Of a DNA stretch of 64,000 nucleotides, positions 51,606-63,076 are shown in pieces (positions within the stretch are counted from its first letter, which is position 1; every line of letters begins with the position of its first letter). A model generated the notes under the pieces. That model was not told the DNA's origin, did not search any database, and worked only from the letters and a program-made list of their open reading frames with translations. The DNA lies in assembly GCA_014058105.1 (NCBI GenBank), contig JACGCM010001620.1:62001-126000 (forward strand), read 5' to 3'. This stretch comes from Kingdonia uniflora (lineage: Eukaryota > Streptophyta > Magnoliopsida > Ranunculales > Circaeasteraceae). The position numbers and the translations under genes are program-made.

Positions 51606-52101
51606 TGATCCAGGAGAATCTGATTTTATTTTTAGGCATTTTTGACCAAGTCATTCGAATGAGATTGGTAGTCGTTCGAATGACTTAAGGTCTATTCAAA
51701 TAGATTTTTGAGTCTATTCGAATAAATACAAGTCTAAGTAACCTATTCGAATAAACTTAAAAGTCTATTTGAATACACTCAGTTCTAAATGTTTTGTTCG
51801 AGTAGAGAATGGTTCTGTTTGAACAGACAGAGGCACAATTTAGCATAGTTTTAGGCCGTGTGAAGGGCATTTTTGTCCTATTTTATAACTAGAAACTTGT
51901 AACCTCCATTAAACGGAAAGACTAGGTAAAGAGAGAGAAACCAAGTTTTGTAAAAGAGACTTAGGGTTTGCATAGAAATCCAATTAAAATCAAATAATTA
52001 AGCAATTAAAGCTCTAAAAGGGAAAATTCTCCCGCCAATTGTTTTGTTCTTCGTATTAATTCTTCGATTAGGTTAATCTTAATTCGATTGTGGATTATCC
52101 A
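51606..52101 (+). mobile_element. 3' LTR of the gypsy element
   Basis: 496 bp from TGATCCAG to ATCCA, preceded by a G-rich polypurine tract (AGAGGGGGGGGGAG, ending about 51602). The first 220 bp contain repeated TTCGAA palindromes in ATTCGAAT context. Confidence 0.75.
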
Positions 52102-53229
52102 TCTAAACCAATTATAGGTTTGAACCCTTTAATAAATCCATTTAAAGATGCCTTGAAAGGCACATGAGCGCATGTCCACTGTAGTATATCATTATCTCTC
52201 CAAGTTGTTGCAATACTACCAGGATTGGACCTCAAAATCTTAACACATAATGAAGGTAACATACGGTATCCTTGAGCATATAACCCCACTATTCTCTCCA
52301 TACAAATTTGTCTAGCATTCCTGGCAGTCCAATAAGAAATCACAACACCAAATTTGCCCTTCATACTGGTTTTGATTCCCTTGGGAACCATTGTTCTTAT
52401 ATCGCTAACCAGTGATTCAACTTCTTTTGCCACCCATTGTGCATTTGTCAAAGAGTTTTGTGTCTCAAGTTTGCCTTCACAACTATGTTGAAAGTTTTTA
52501 TGCCTTAGAATCATAGTATGCCCATCATTGTTTCTAGAAACCAATACCAACTACTCATACTCAAGATCTGTGCACTTCATTCTCAGCCTAGTTGCTTTAT
52601 TCATTTTGTAGTAGTAAGTGAACTTATTCAAAATTCTAAACCCTTTAAAATCGATTCTTGCCTCATACACATTTTCCCACCATCCCAACTTCTAACTGTT
52701 TGTATTGAAAATCTAGTGCAATCATCTCTCTATCATCCTCCTCAACATATATGTTGTCAAATTGTGTATCAACTTCTTCAAATTCAGTACCTCTCTCAAG
52801 TTCCTCAGCAATAGGAACATAATTCCCATCCTGGGAAGAGTGGGTACTATATTAACTATCCCATAGGGCCTAAGCAATCAATCCCAATTTATGCATACCT
52901 AATCCATCTATTTACTTCTTCATCTGGGTCACTAGACTCCTCCTCACTTTCAATTTCTTCAATTACCTCTATGTCTGTCACATCCACCCCATCATCACCA
53001 TCATTACCAAGTTCTTTATCATTGTGATAAGTTTCAAGTAACTCCTCTAAGTCTTCTTCTGGTAGGGTAATTGTCTTCTTCAATGTTTTAGTCATTTTTT
53101 CTTTGGGTAATTTAATTGGGGTTTATTTTCTCTTTGTGCCCTTTACAGGTTTTCTTATATTTTTCTTTGGTGTTGCTTCAGTTTCTTCTAACTCTGGTTC
53201 TACAACAGGGGTTTCCTTGTGTAGTAGTG
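52102..53229 (-). pseudogene. MULE transposase, N-terminal part
   Basis: Minus strand. An acidic region (53095-52889: ELLETYHNDKELGNDGDD and following) is preceded in frame by a Lys/Pro-rich stretch to 53229. Then comes the MuDR-type DNA-binding region (about 52700-52560, damaged) and the open frame 52550-52095 with ANAQWVAKEVE-like, GVVISYWTARNARQICMERI and GFIKGFKPIIGLDG blocks. GLDG should run directly into FLKGKYGG, which is found at 47060, proving the gypsy element sits between them. Confidence 0.85.
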
Positions 53230-53734
53230 TGTTTTTCAGGAGGAGAATCTTCGCCAATACTTATTTATAAAGATAATACAATAAGACTAGATACATAAGA
53301 TTTTAAGTGGAAAACTCAGTAAAGGCTGAGAAAAACCATGACCTCGAGGAGGATTTTGATGTAAAATCCAGTATGATGCTAGTTATTACAAGCTTTGGAA
53401 GTGATGTTGGGTTTAACGAGTAAGAATAGTAAAGATTGCAGTCCTGTAGTATCTATTTTATGCCTGTATTTATAGTCATACATGCAGTTTTATAAAAATA
53501 AAGAAAAGTCTTCTATTCCGGGGGGAATGGGTAAACTTTGCGGATCTCTAACAGTTCTCTCTTAACCAGGCTTCAACAGCTACTTTTAGTAAGTCGGACT
53601 TATAGTTTCTTCTAGAATGCTAAGTTGTCTTCGACTAGAGAGGACTGCCTTTGACCGTCTTCGGCTACAAAGGACTGTCTTCGACTATACTGTGCTAGCT
53701 TACTTTTGTCAAATCTAGGGAATATGCTACTGCA
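53230..53734 (-). mobile_element. 3' LTR of the Tat element
   Basis: About 505 bp. On the element strand it starts TGCAGTAGCAT (53734), just after a polypurine tract (AATAATGGGGAGAT, 53735-53748), and ends CTGAAAAACA at 53230, where it interrupts the MULE transposase frame. A TATA box (TATAAATAC, minus) lies at 53465-53473. It contains repeated TCTTCGACTA-like motifs near 53625-53690. Confidence 0.7.
53465..53473 (-). promoter_or_regulatory. TATA box of the Tat LTR
   Basis: TATAAATAC on the minus strand, about 265 bp from the U3 edge of the LTR, directing transcription toward the LTR end at 53230. Confidence 0.5.
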
Positions 53735-55655
53735 ATCTCCCCATTATTTACAGAAGTACTTGTGGTTGTGTTGGGAAGAAAACTGAAAGCTGAAGAGGTT
53801 GCCGAATATTCTCAGAAGTCATCATATCTCAGTATCGAGGTCAAGGTAAACTGTATCTAGTCAAATCATTCCCAAGGCACAATTAATGAGGTACATTAAA
53901 TTTGGCGGAGGTAAATTGGTATAAATAGGGGGTTATTGGAGGTGGGATTGTGGTGGTTTTCAGGATGATACTTCCCCAAGGGTGGTCTAAGACGTTGTCT
54001 CGGGCTGAAGACGGTGAACATTCTGAGAGAAAAATTTGGTACAAACTAATCGGTGATAAGCTAGTACGTGATCGTGTCATAGTGTTGGGTGGGAACAAGG
54101 TCAAAGCAGAGAAGATGGCTAGCTGTTGGAAACAATTGTGTCATCATGCGGTGTTGAAGGTAATGGAGTACATCAATTTGGGGGAGAAGGGGTAACTGCT
54201 TATGTTGATGATAAAAATTTGAAGCTTAGATGGGCGTCTAGGGACATTACCGAACGTTTGAGTTTTCTTTCAATTTTGTGTTGTCTCTTTTCTGTTGAAG
54301 CATCTCTTAGATGTTCAGCGACTTGAGATTTATTGAGCTTCGAGGACTAGAAAGAGACTTTAATATCAGATTCTGGTGAAAAGCAAACATCAAAATTAGT
54401 TACATGTCGAAGCAAGTATTGTGAAAAGATGGTGAATGTAGGTGAGCAATTGTAATAGAATAAATATCAAGTATAAGAAATGAAATGTAATCGAATAAGA
54501 TGAATGTCAAATGTAAGAAATGAGAATGTAACCGAATGAGAGGGATATCGAATGTAAGAAACAAGTTATGAAATAAATAATTTTGTGGTTATCTAAATTG
54601 TGTGTATCTGTGTTTTGTATCGAGGACTGTGTAGTATGAGAATATTTTAATATAATCTTGCCGAATATTTTCCATGAGTATAAAGTCAAATGTAGTTGAC
54701 CGTATGGGGCCAATGACTGAGTTCGAGGTTGATTGATTTGACTCTGGTTGTGTAGAGTTCCAAAGCAGAGTAAATGCAGGTGAGTTGGAGTTTGACTGGA
54801 AGAATTATAAATAGTGCTTATCGCTACAGAGGTGAGGCATTCATGCAATATGGTAAAGACGAGAGCTCAGGCCTGTGATGGGTGTACAGACGTGTTCAGG
54901 CAATGTATTGGGTATTGTAAACTCGATACTTTGGTTCTCGGAATTGTGATATGCATATGGAGGATCCCGAGGAGCCTGATTACAAAGGGATGAGTGAGGC
55001 AGAAGCAAAGGAAGCTGAGGAAGACTTAAAGTTTTGCGTGAAATTGTAGTTTTGACATTCTCCTGAACGATGTGGTGGTATATGGACTCGAGCGAAGTTG
55101 TTGGTGTAGAGGGAAGATGAAGCTGCAGCGAGGGCTTTATGAAGTTGTAATGTGTTAAGAGTAGGTTTTTTGTATGGAGTTGGTATGTGTAAGAAGATAA
55201 TATTATGAAAATAAGTGTTTATGATGTGTTATTGAAACGTCGAATTGAATATATATTGGTGTGAAATTTAGTAATGCAAAAGAGTTGTAGCAGATTTCTG
55301 GTAGAAGATCGAATATAATGAAACTGTGCATGTTGTCGAAGATAGGTCCCAAAAAGATAGGGATTTGCAGGTAAAGTAGAAAAAAGGGATATTAATCATA
55401 ATAATGATTATGACAAGATGTGTTTTATTAGGGGAGATTATGAAATATAAGGAAATTGATGTATATCGTCTTTGTGACAATATAGGTGGTGATTTATTAT
55501 GATTGAATATTGTTGAAGAAATTCTTTGAGATATGGAAGAATTAGAGCGGGAGTGTAAGTGTTTATTATCTCTGAGAAGGTGAAGTATCGAAGAGAATGG
55601 GAAGAGGAAGAGAAAGCGTTACGTTTGAGGAGATAAATGGCCGCGAAGTGGTACG
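53735..55655 (+). other. Tat element 3' region with possible leader of the antisense gene
   Basis: No conserved domain. A TATAAATAG motif at 53921-53929 on the plus strand and short open frames (53950-54195; 54957-55049, encoding an acidic [20 protein letters not shown] peptide) could be parts of the antisense transcription unit. Evidence is weak. Confidence 0.3.
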
Positions 55656-55707
55656 ATGAACAGTCACGTGGGGTCTATAAATACCTCTAATGTGGGCGAC
55701 TGTTCAT
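55656..55707 (+). promoter_or_regulatory. G-box and TATA box within a 10-bp inverted repeat
   Basis: ATGAACAGTC (55656-55665) and GACTGTTCAT (55698-55707) are perfect inverted repeats. They enclose, partly overlapping the left arm, a CACGTG G-box (55665-55670, with following GGG as in ABA-response elements) and TATAAATA (55676-55683). Location and strand fit a promoter for the antisense gene. Confidence 0.5.
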
Positions 55708-58700
55708 ACTTTTCAAATGCATTTTTTTTCTCAAGTGCTAATTGTTGTTGCTCGTTGCTAAAGTTATTGCCGACAATTGCTAAAGAGGAGATTAGCGTGT
55801 TAATTGCAAGAGCGAAGCGAGCAAAGGAAAGGGACACAGAAGCAGCACAAAAACAAGGTTTGTAAATTTATTTTTGATTGTTTATTATTTTGACTGATGA
55901 AGTTATAGATGAATATGATTAAGTAAAGTGAATGATGTTGTATAGTAAATTTGAACAAAAGGGAATGAGTTGTAAGTAATATAGTAAATTCTGGTTTGAC
56001 AGAGTTAGGGTTTGGCAAAGGGTTGTAGTTGGGACTGTTACCTCGGTGAGGGTGGAAGAAATGGAATCATACGGGGTTTATAAATTGATTCTGGTGGGGG
56101 TGATGTGATGAATAGGTGGAGAGAAGGATCGATTAGTGACGTTATTATTACGGCGTGATTGTAGAGATGAGGGAGATATCGTTTTGATACTGCGAGATTA
56201 TCGGGGACGTTATTTTTTGTTGGGATTTGGCAGGATTTTGTGCCGGAGAAGGGGAATTCTCAATTTTTGAATGGTGGTGTTTTTGGCGGAAAACAGGGGA
56301 AGTGTCTTCGAGAAGCTGTTGAGTTGCCTGAAATTCGACCAAAAGTAGATCAGATTAACATGTTATCGATGGTTTATGATTTTTAAAAAAATCATCGAGA
56401 ACTGAGCATATGTATGTTTAATCGAAGATATAAATACGAATAAACTCCTATTAATTGTATCGAGTACTGAAGTATTAAATAGATATGTAAAATGATAGTA
56501 GTAGAAAGTAAAGTGAATGATTTGTTAGAGAGTAAACTCGACAACGATATTATTATGAATATATGAACTTATCAACATATATATGTATCACATATGATAG
56601 ATTCTAACTGTGTAAAAAATATGGAATCTATTGTACAAGTTCTATTTAAAATGGCTGAACCAATTCAAAATGATGATAAAGATATATATGAGAGTCTCGA
56701 AGATGTAGAACCTCTCATAATTGATGTGAGAACTTGTGTACAACAATTGGGAGGGAAATATAGGGTTGGATCGAGTAGTGCAGATTTAGGTAGTGTGGAA
56801 CAGTTTAGGGTGGTACCTAGTACTGTCGAAATATCTGATGTGGAGGCCACGGATACGGATATCGATCATGAACCCCAAGCAAGTGATCGAGAAGGTAGTG
56901 GGGATGGGGAAGAAGATGTGGAGGAAGGTGTGGAACTATGTTATGGGGAGGGTCCAGAGACCAAATAGATCTTAAGCTTTAAGAAGAAATACGGTATTCC
57001 TGGGGACATTAGGTTGGAGGAGTATCAGTATGAAATGATCGACCAGGAAATATCTTTGAATGGTATTCTGGTGCATCAAAAACAAATAAAGAAAGGGTTG
57101 AAGCTTCCCCTTAGAGCGAATCTAAAAAATTTAATGAACTTTTTTGATATGGTCGACTTAAGGCCAGGGGGAGGAGTTGATAACTGTTAATGATTTATGT
57201 GTGTATTACACACTCAAGGTGAATCCGCAGAAGCTAGGTTGCCGGTACTTAACGAGGTTCCTGAAAAGACTATTGTTTTATGATATGGTGTCAACTGCGG
57301 GGCCATATACCGATGAGCACTTACTAGTCTCGGGGAATTACGAGTTCGATAAGAAAGACCCTGGAGAACCTCTAAAGAGAAAGACTTTTCACTTAGGTTT
57401 GTGGTTAGGTAATTTGTAATTGTGTATGTTTGAAATGTTTGAATGGAATGCGAAGTATTTTAACTTCGATAGATAGTCACAGGTAAAAGAAGAATTGTAT
57501 AAGGTGAGGAAAGATTTCTTTGGTAAGATCGATAACCTAGTCATCGACCAAGATCTTGTGAATACGCTCTTCCAAGAAGCTAGTCTAAAGAGGTCGAGGG
57601 GAAAAGGCTCAGAAGTGCCTGTAATCGATGAAAAGATATCGGCGAGGAATAAGAGAGCCGCAGATGATAGCTTACCATTGGAAAATCGCTCCTTGGCTGG
57701 GTACAATACTGACACAGAGATTGATGATATGCTAGGAGAGTCCCCGGGAAGGAATAAAAAGAAAAGGGCGGCGAGTTTTGATGTGCCTCCATTGTTTCCT
57801 CATAAGAGGTTTACTCGACATTCGACAACGGATGAGGTGGCTGGTACCACTAAATCAGCAGTTGCTATAGATATGCGTCACCCACAAGGATCTGGCAGTG
57901 TGGTCCCAAAGAAGGCCAGTGGTGAGACATCGAAGAAGAAATTTTTTGAAAAGTCTGAGATGGAAATTTAGAAGACTATGGATGCTTATACGTCTGGGAC
58001 AGATGAGCTAAAGATGGAGCTGGAGGATTGTTTGGTGGGGATTGATAGTTTGAATACATTTTTTAGTGAGGGTCAAAGGAACTTGACAAAGGTGAGAAAT
58101 TTTAATACTTTGCTACGAATAAAAAAAATGGTAGGTCACTCGAATATTTATTATATGACTTTGATACAGATTAAGTAGTTGGTAACTGAAGCTATGGGTC
58201 GCGTTATGGGCAGTGGTGAGCTGGCAAACTAGATCATTGCCTACAAAAACATAGAGAAAGATTTAATTGCGGAGAAGGCTGAGTTGAATGCCACATTGAA
58301 TAGGCATAAGCTCGATGCCAAGAAGGCGAAGGAAGCTGCGCTGGGTGAAGTGAAGAAAGTGGCAGAGAAAGCGAAAAAGGAGGCGTTGGCATTGTAGAAG
58401 ACCACCTATGAAAAAGATCTAAGGGAGCAAGTTGCAAATGTTTGAAATGTAATGGAGGAAGAGAAAGGTAAACTGCTCGATGAGGTGAGGACGAGGATAA
58501 ATGAGGAGAAATTGGAAAAATGCATGGAAGTGAGAACGTATTTTTGAGAATAGTATGATGAGATGGAAGAAAGGAAAAAAAATTACAAGGGACTTGCAAG
58601 AGCTGGTGGTACTATTTTTTATGATAGCTCAGATGACGATGTACCCCTGACTCCTAATGTACGTAGGTCAATCAAAGTTATCAAAGATGATGTGACGATA

Positions 58701-58796
58701 GAGGTTGATGGTGCTCGTCTTGGTGAGGTAGCAGGTGTGCAGGTTCTCGAAGATGCCTTGAATTTGAATAAAAAAAATCTCCTTTTGAAATATTAA
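55656..58796 (+). pseudogene. Antisense extra gene of the Tat element (putative gypsy-type transposase family), broken
   Basis: Plus strand, opposite to pol. An upstream open stretch (55656-55865) ends near a possible splice donor. From 56594 a 124-residue acidic segment leads into a block (about 57000-57180) ending [20 protein letters not shown]. This resembles the plant 'putative gypsy type transposon' domain (Pfam Transposase_28, from memory), common in antisense genes of Tat elements. A Ser/Lys-rich segment follows (57495-57971) and then a long Lys/Glu/Ala-rich coiled coil (about 58230-58540), closing with 58563-58796. At least eight stops interrupt it. The cellular role of these proteins is unknown; pol comparison shows they are not the integrase. 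Confidence 0.6.
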
Positions 58797-59220
58797 ACCT
58801 TGGGTAAGCTATTTTGTTGAGAATGGATGTAAAAATGGTCAGTGGGACCGAAACAATTTAAGTAGTAATTTGTGGTAAATCAATTTTGTGTTGTTGAACA
58901 AGTTTTATTTGTGAAATAATTTTGTGCACTTGTGTTGTAAATATTTCTAAGTAGCAGATTTGATAAAGTGCTTTGATCGAATGTGACTAAAGATTAAGTA
59001 GATAAGTGAAGAACACTTGTTTGCGTGAGATGTGAAAGATGGCCATGAAATGGTAAGTAATGAGAATGAGTACCAGATATACATTCTTAGATGGGTATCT
59101 AGATTTAGATTTGAAAAGAACAAGAGCTCTTTTAGAGGTTGTTTGATAAGTAAAGAGCACGAAGTAGGATATCCTATAATTGGATATTGTTTGCGCAAAA
59201 TTTGAATGAGAATTGTTAGG

Positions 59221-59745
59221 TATACTTGTTAAGTAGTGACCAAGAACAAATCAATAGAGTAAGGATTGTGTTTGTCTGATGTATACTTGACAAGTATCGA
59301 TTGAGATCAAATCAAATAGTAATGAGATTGTTTGTCTGATGTATACTTGAAAAATATAGATCGAGATCAAATTAAATAGTAATGAGATTGTTTGTCTGAT
59401 GTATACTTGAAAAGTATAGATCGAGATCAAATCAAATAGTAATGAGATTGTTTGTCTGATGTATACTTGAAAAGTATAGATCGAGATCAAATTAAATAGT
59501 AATAAGATTGTTTGTCTGATGTATGCTTAAAAAATATAGATCGAGATCAAATCAAATAGTACTGAGATTGTTTCTCTGATGTATACTTAAAAAGTATAGA
59601 TCGAGATCAAATTGAATAGTAATAAAATTGTTTGTCTAATGTATACTTGAAAAGTATAGTTCGAGATCAAATCAAATAGTAATGAGATTGCTTGTCTGAT
59701 GTATACTTGAAAAGTATAGATCGAGATCAAATCAAATAGTAAGAA
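59221..59745. repeat. 60-bp tandem repeat array, about 8.7 units
   Basis: Units begin GTATACTTGAAAAGTATAGA at 59281, 59341, 59401, 59461, 59521, 59581, 59641 and 59701 with exactly 60-bp spacing and few substitutions. A diverged unit precedes (59221-59280) and the last is partial. Each unit contains GTTTGTCTGATGTATACTT. Because 60 is divisible by three, the minus strand reads as an open 20-residue repeat; this is probably a by-product. Confidence 0.97.
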
Positions 59746-59869
59746 GAAAATTGATAATAAAATGTATTTATTTGAATCGAAGAAAATGGCTACAGTGTAT
59801 CATCTGTAAAACAATTTCAGTTGAGCAATGTTCTACGGATATTCCAGCTGTATTTTATCTTCAGTCATT

Positions 59870-60950
59870 AGTCAATAAGTTCCACTGTCTGTTTTGTTAC
59901 GGATAATGTATGACCTTTCCCAGTTTTTTGATAATTTGCCAAATTTTTAGGTCGAGTATTATCTTGGATCTGTCGTAAGACAAGGTCTCTCATACCAAAT
60001 TTCCATTCTCAAACTTTCTTGCTGTATTCTTTTTTCAGTGTATCATGGTATCATCCCAAATTCGCAATGGCCGTGTCTCTTGTTTCCTTTATCCAATTGA
60101 GGTTGCAAAGGAGACCGAGTTCATTATCTTCATCTAGAATTTTTTGCTGAGTACTTGGTAGAACGAGGTCCGAAGGTATGACTGCTTCAGTACCGAAAGC
60201 CATCATGAATGGAGTGCAGCCATTTGAAACTCGAGGAGTGGTTTGGTAAGCCCAGATAATACTAAGTAGTTCGTCAACCCATCTGCCTTTCTTGTTGTCG
60301 AGACATTTGCGTAAACCTAATTTTATGATTTTGTTAATTGCTTCGGCTTGTCCGTTGCCTTAAGGATAGTATGGTGTATATGTTGTGAGTTGGATCTTGT
60401 ATTTATGAAGGAAATCAAGTACTTTGGCGCTGATGAACTGCTTGCCATTCTCGGAGTGTATCATATGCGGGCAGCCAAACCTGGTGATGATGTGCTCCTA
60501 AAGGAACTTGATGACTTCATTTTCATCAGTATAACAGAGAGCAACTGCTTCAACCCATTTGGTGAAGTAATAAGTACTGACTAGGACGAATCTTTGGTTT
60601 CCCAATGCTGGATGGAAAGGTCCAATGATGTCGATTCCTCGTCACTTAAATGGCCAGAGGACATTGCTAATATGCAATTCTAAGGCTGAACTTTTGATGT
60701 CTTGGGCATGGATTTGGCATTTGTAGCATTTTTAAATAAAGTCTTTGCAGTCCTGCCTCATCTTGGGCCAGTACAATCCTTGTGTAAAAGCGTGTTGGGC
60801 AAATGATATTCCTGAAACATGTGCTCCACATATAACTTCGTGAAGTTCTTAGATTTTGATCTGAGCTTGTTTCTGAGAAATGCATTCGATAAGTGGTCCC
60901 CCTCCTATGATTCGATATAAGATGTGATCTTGGGCAGTGAATCTGGGGCA
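59870..60950 (-). pseudogene. Tat integrase, broken
   Basis: Minus strand, reading from 60950. The HHCC zinc-binding domain has HEVICGAH and CYKCQIHAQD. The DDE core has GIDIIGPF (first Asp), MIHSENGKQF where the usual second Asp is Glu, and GNGQAEAINKII (Glu). The C-terminal part has RWVDELLSIIWAYQTTPR and FGTEAVIPSDL blocks and ends at about 59870. Stops occur inside, for example before GNGQAEA. Confidence 0.85.
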
Positions 60951-62230
60951 CTTAGCCAAAAGTGATCGGGCTTCTTCTTTGTTACTGGGGAGGATATTAG
61001 AGCCGAGGTATGCATAAAATGGTTTTCGCCAGTCTTCAGAATCGTCATCTTCAGTAATGGTGATATGGAGTTTTGATAGTATATCGAGGCTAGAATGCTC
61101 GATGATTTCGATTTCTAAAGATCTTTTTTCATTGTCTCCCAGCATGGCAGAGATATAAGCTAACGCATCGGCATGCCAATTTTCTTGTCGAGGTAAGTAA
61201 GAAATTGCTACATATTTGAATTTCAACATCTTTTCTTCGACTAGAGTTGCTTAATCGATAATTTTTCCCATTGTTTTAAAAGTTTTGTTGTAATGATTTG
61301 CCACGAGCAAAGAGTCGGCGTAGACTAATAATTCTTCTACTCCAAGAGTAAGTGCGAGGTCGAGACCGTATAAGATTCCTTCATATTCGGTCTTATTATT
61401 GGTAGTATAGAAGTTTAGTTTGATAGCTTTCTCGATTCGATAATTAGAAGGTGTAACGAGGACAATGTCAATCCCTGATCCTTGGACTCCTGCAATCTCA
61501 TCTGTAAAAAGTCACCAACCAGAGCTTTTGGACCATACGTCTGGTTCTGTTATTGATTCATATGTGAAGATTTCTTCGAGTTCTTCCCAATCTGGGTCTT
61601 TGACGGGAAAGTTTGCCAAAAAGTCGGCAACTGCTTGTCCTTTGATTGATATTTGGGGTTCGAAGGAAATATTGTATTCTCCAAGGAAAACAGAACATTG
61701 CTGGATTCTGTAAGATTTTTATTTTTTGGAGAGTACTAGTTTGAGGGGGTACTTGGTGATGACTTTGATGGGATGAGCTTGAAAGTAGGGATGAAGTTTT
61801 TGAGAACTGTAGACCAGAGCGAGTACAATTTTTATGTTGTCGTGTATTTTTTTTCAGTAGGCATAAATATTTTGCTGATGAAATAGATTGGTTTTTCTAC
61901 TCTGCCATCTTCTCGAATAAGGACGGAACTGATGGAATCGTCGATTATGGATAAGTACATTGTGAGAGATTCGCCATCAATTGAAGTACTAATTATAAGA
62001 GATTGTCCCAAGTATCATTTAAGATCATGGAAAGCGATCTCACAGTCTAGAGTCCAAATGATTTCCTTTTTCTGTTTGTTCGAAAAAGGAGTGGGGTTAC
62101 TACGAATAAGCAGGTAAAGGAGTTTGCATCGATCAGATGACTTTGAGATTAATATGTAAAGAGCAGCGATTTTGCCTATGAATTTTTGAACGTCTTTTTT
62201 TGTTCGAGGGGATGGCATTACCATGAGTGC
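60951..62230 (-). pseudogene. Tat RT end and RNase H, broken
   Basis: Minus strand. The RT connection (SPRTKKDVQKFIGKIAALYI, 62224-62015) leads to a first RNase H-like region (YLSIIDDSISSVLIREDG, about 61960-61900). The closing ISYLPRQENWHADALAYISA motif (61229-61120) is followed by the linker to integrase. The region between is heavily interrupted. Confidence 0.75.
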
Positions 62231-62236
62231 CTTAAT

Positions 62237-62900
62237 TTATGCGGGATCAATTTCTATCCCTCTTTTGCTGACCAGATGTCCCAGGAATTTAACAGATGCG
62301 ACCCTGAATTGACATTTCTCTGGGTTAAGTTTTATTTGGTACTTGCGAAGGATATCAAAAATGGTTTGGAGGTTACTGGAGTGGTCTTCTTGTTTCAAGC
62401 TTTTGCATATCATATCATCGATGTATACTTCCATGATTGTGCCGAGATGAACTTTGAGCATTTCAGTCAAGAGTCTTTGGTAAGTAGCGCCTGTATCTTT
62501 CAAACCGAAAGGCATTACCGTGTAATAGTAGAGACCTCTATCGGCGATGAAGGTTGTTTTTTCTTGATCTTCTTTGACGAGTGAAGCCTGGTTGTAACCA
62601 GAGGCTGCATCCATCATAGAAAGAAGTTTGTGTCCCGCGATTGAATCGAGAAGTTGCAGAATTAATAGTAGCAAAAAACTGATTTTGCTATTTTTCTTCG
62701 GTACCGCTACGATATTTGAAACTCACTTCGGATATTTAGCTTCCCGAATAAATCCTACCCGAAGGAGTTTATCAATTTCTTCGTTTACTGCATCGCAGCG
62801 TTGGGGGGCCAGATTATGTCATTTTTGAATTATAGTTTTGCTGTCTGGAAGGAGGTTGAGTCAGTGACAAGCGATTGAAGGATCGATGCCAAGCATTTTT
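62237..62900 (-). pseudogene. Tat reverse transcriptase core, broken
   Basis: The open frame 62674-62237 encodes LLSMMDAASGYNQ, EKTTFIADRGLYYYTVMPFG, the YIDDMICKS active site and KCQFRVASVKFLGHLVSKRG, all typical of Tat/Ogre-lineage RT. The N-terminal fingers extend to about 62900 in another frame. Confidence 0.88.
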
Positions 62901-63076
62901 TGAAAAGTCTAGGCAAAAATATTGATGTTCTTCTTAAGTAACTGTATCACAGCCTCTTTTTTGTCGGTCGATAATTTAAAGCTGATGAAGGTTGTGCGCC
63001 CTGAGCCATCGAGTTCAAATGATTCGACCATCACTGTGTCATGCTGTTCAAATGTTGTTGATTCCTCTCGCTGTAG

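Larger units (their letters stand above)
47073..52101 (+). mobile_element. Ty3/gypsy element inserted in the MULE transposase
   Basis: Plus-strand element with the order gag, protease, RT, RNase H, integrase, 3' LTR. The LTR begins TGATCCAG (47073 left, 51606 right) and ends ATCCA at 52101. Flanking bases TCTAT (47068-47072) and TCTAA (52102-52106) may be a 5-bp target duplication with one mutation. The left LTR is cut after about 175 bp and runs straight into gag, so the rest of the LTR, the primer site and the gag start are deleted. Many stops are present. Confidence 0.8.
44013..53229. mobile_element. MuDR-like (MULE) transposon, split by later insertions
   Basis: The left end near 44013 begins GGGTGAATTTAATAAATACC and continues into sequence with the look of plant MULE terminal inverted repeats. 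Inside are a plus-strand spliced zinc-finger gene (44475-45238) and a minus-strand transposase gene (53229 to 45551) that converge. A Ty3/gypsy element (47073-52101) splits the transposase, and a Tat element (from 53230) cuts its N-terminal part. The right terminal repeat and the 9-bp target duplication are therefore not visible. The transposase has stops and frame changes, so the element is dead. Confidence 0.65.

Noticed and set aside
52889..53095. A host acidic nuclear protein gene
   Set aside because: It is in frame with further MULE transposase N-terminal sequence on both sides and is part of the transposon.
59251..59490. A minus-strand open frame with a repeated 20-residue motif, looking like a repeat protein
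   Set aside because: It is produced by the 60-bp tandem array, whose length is a multiple of three; there is no start context or conserved relative.
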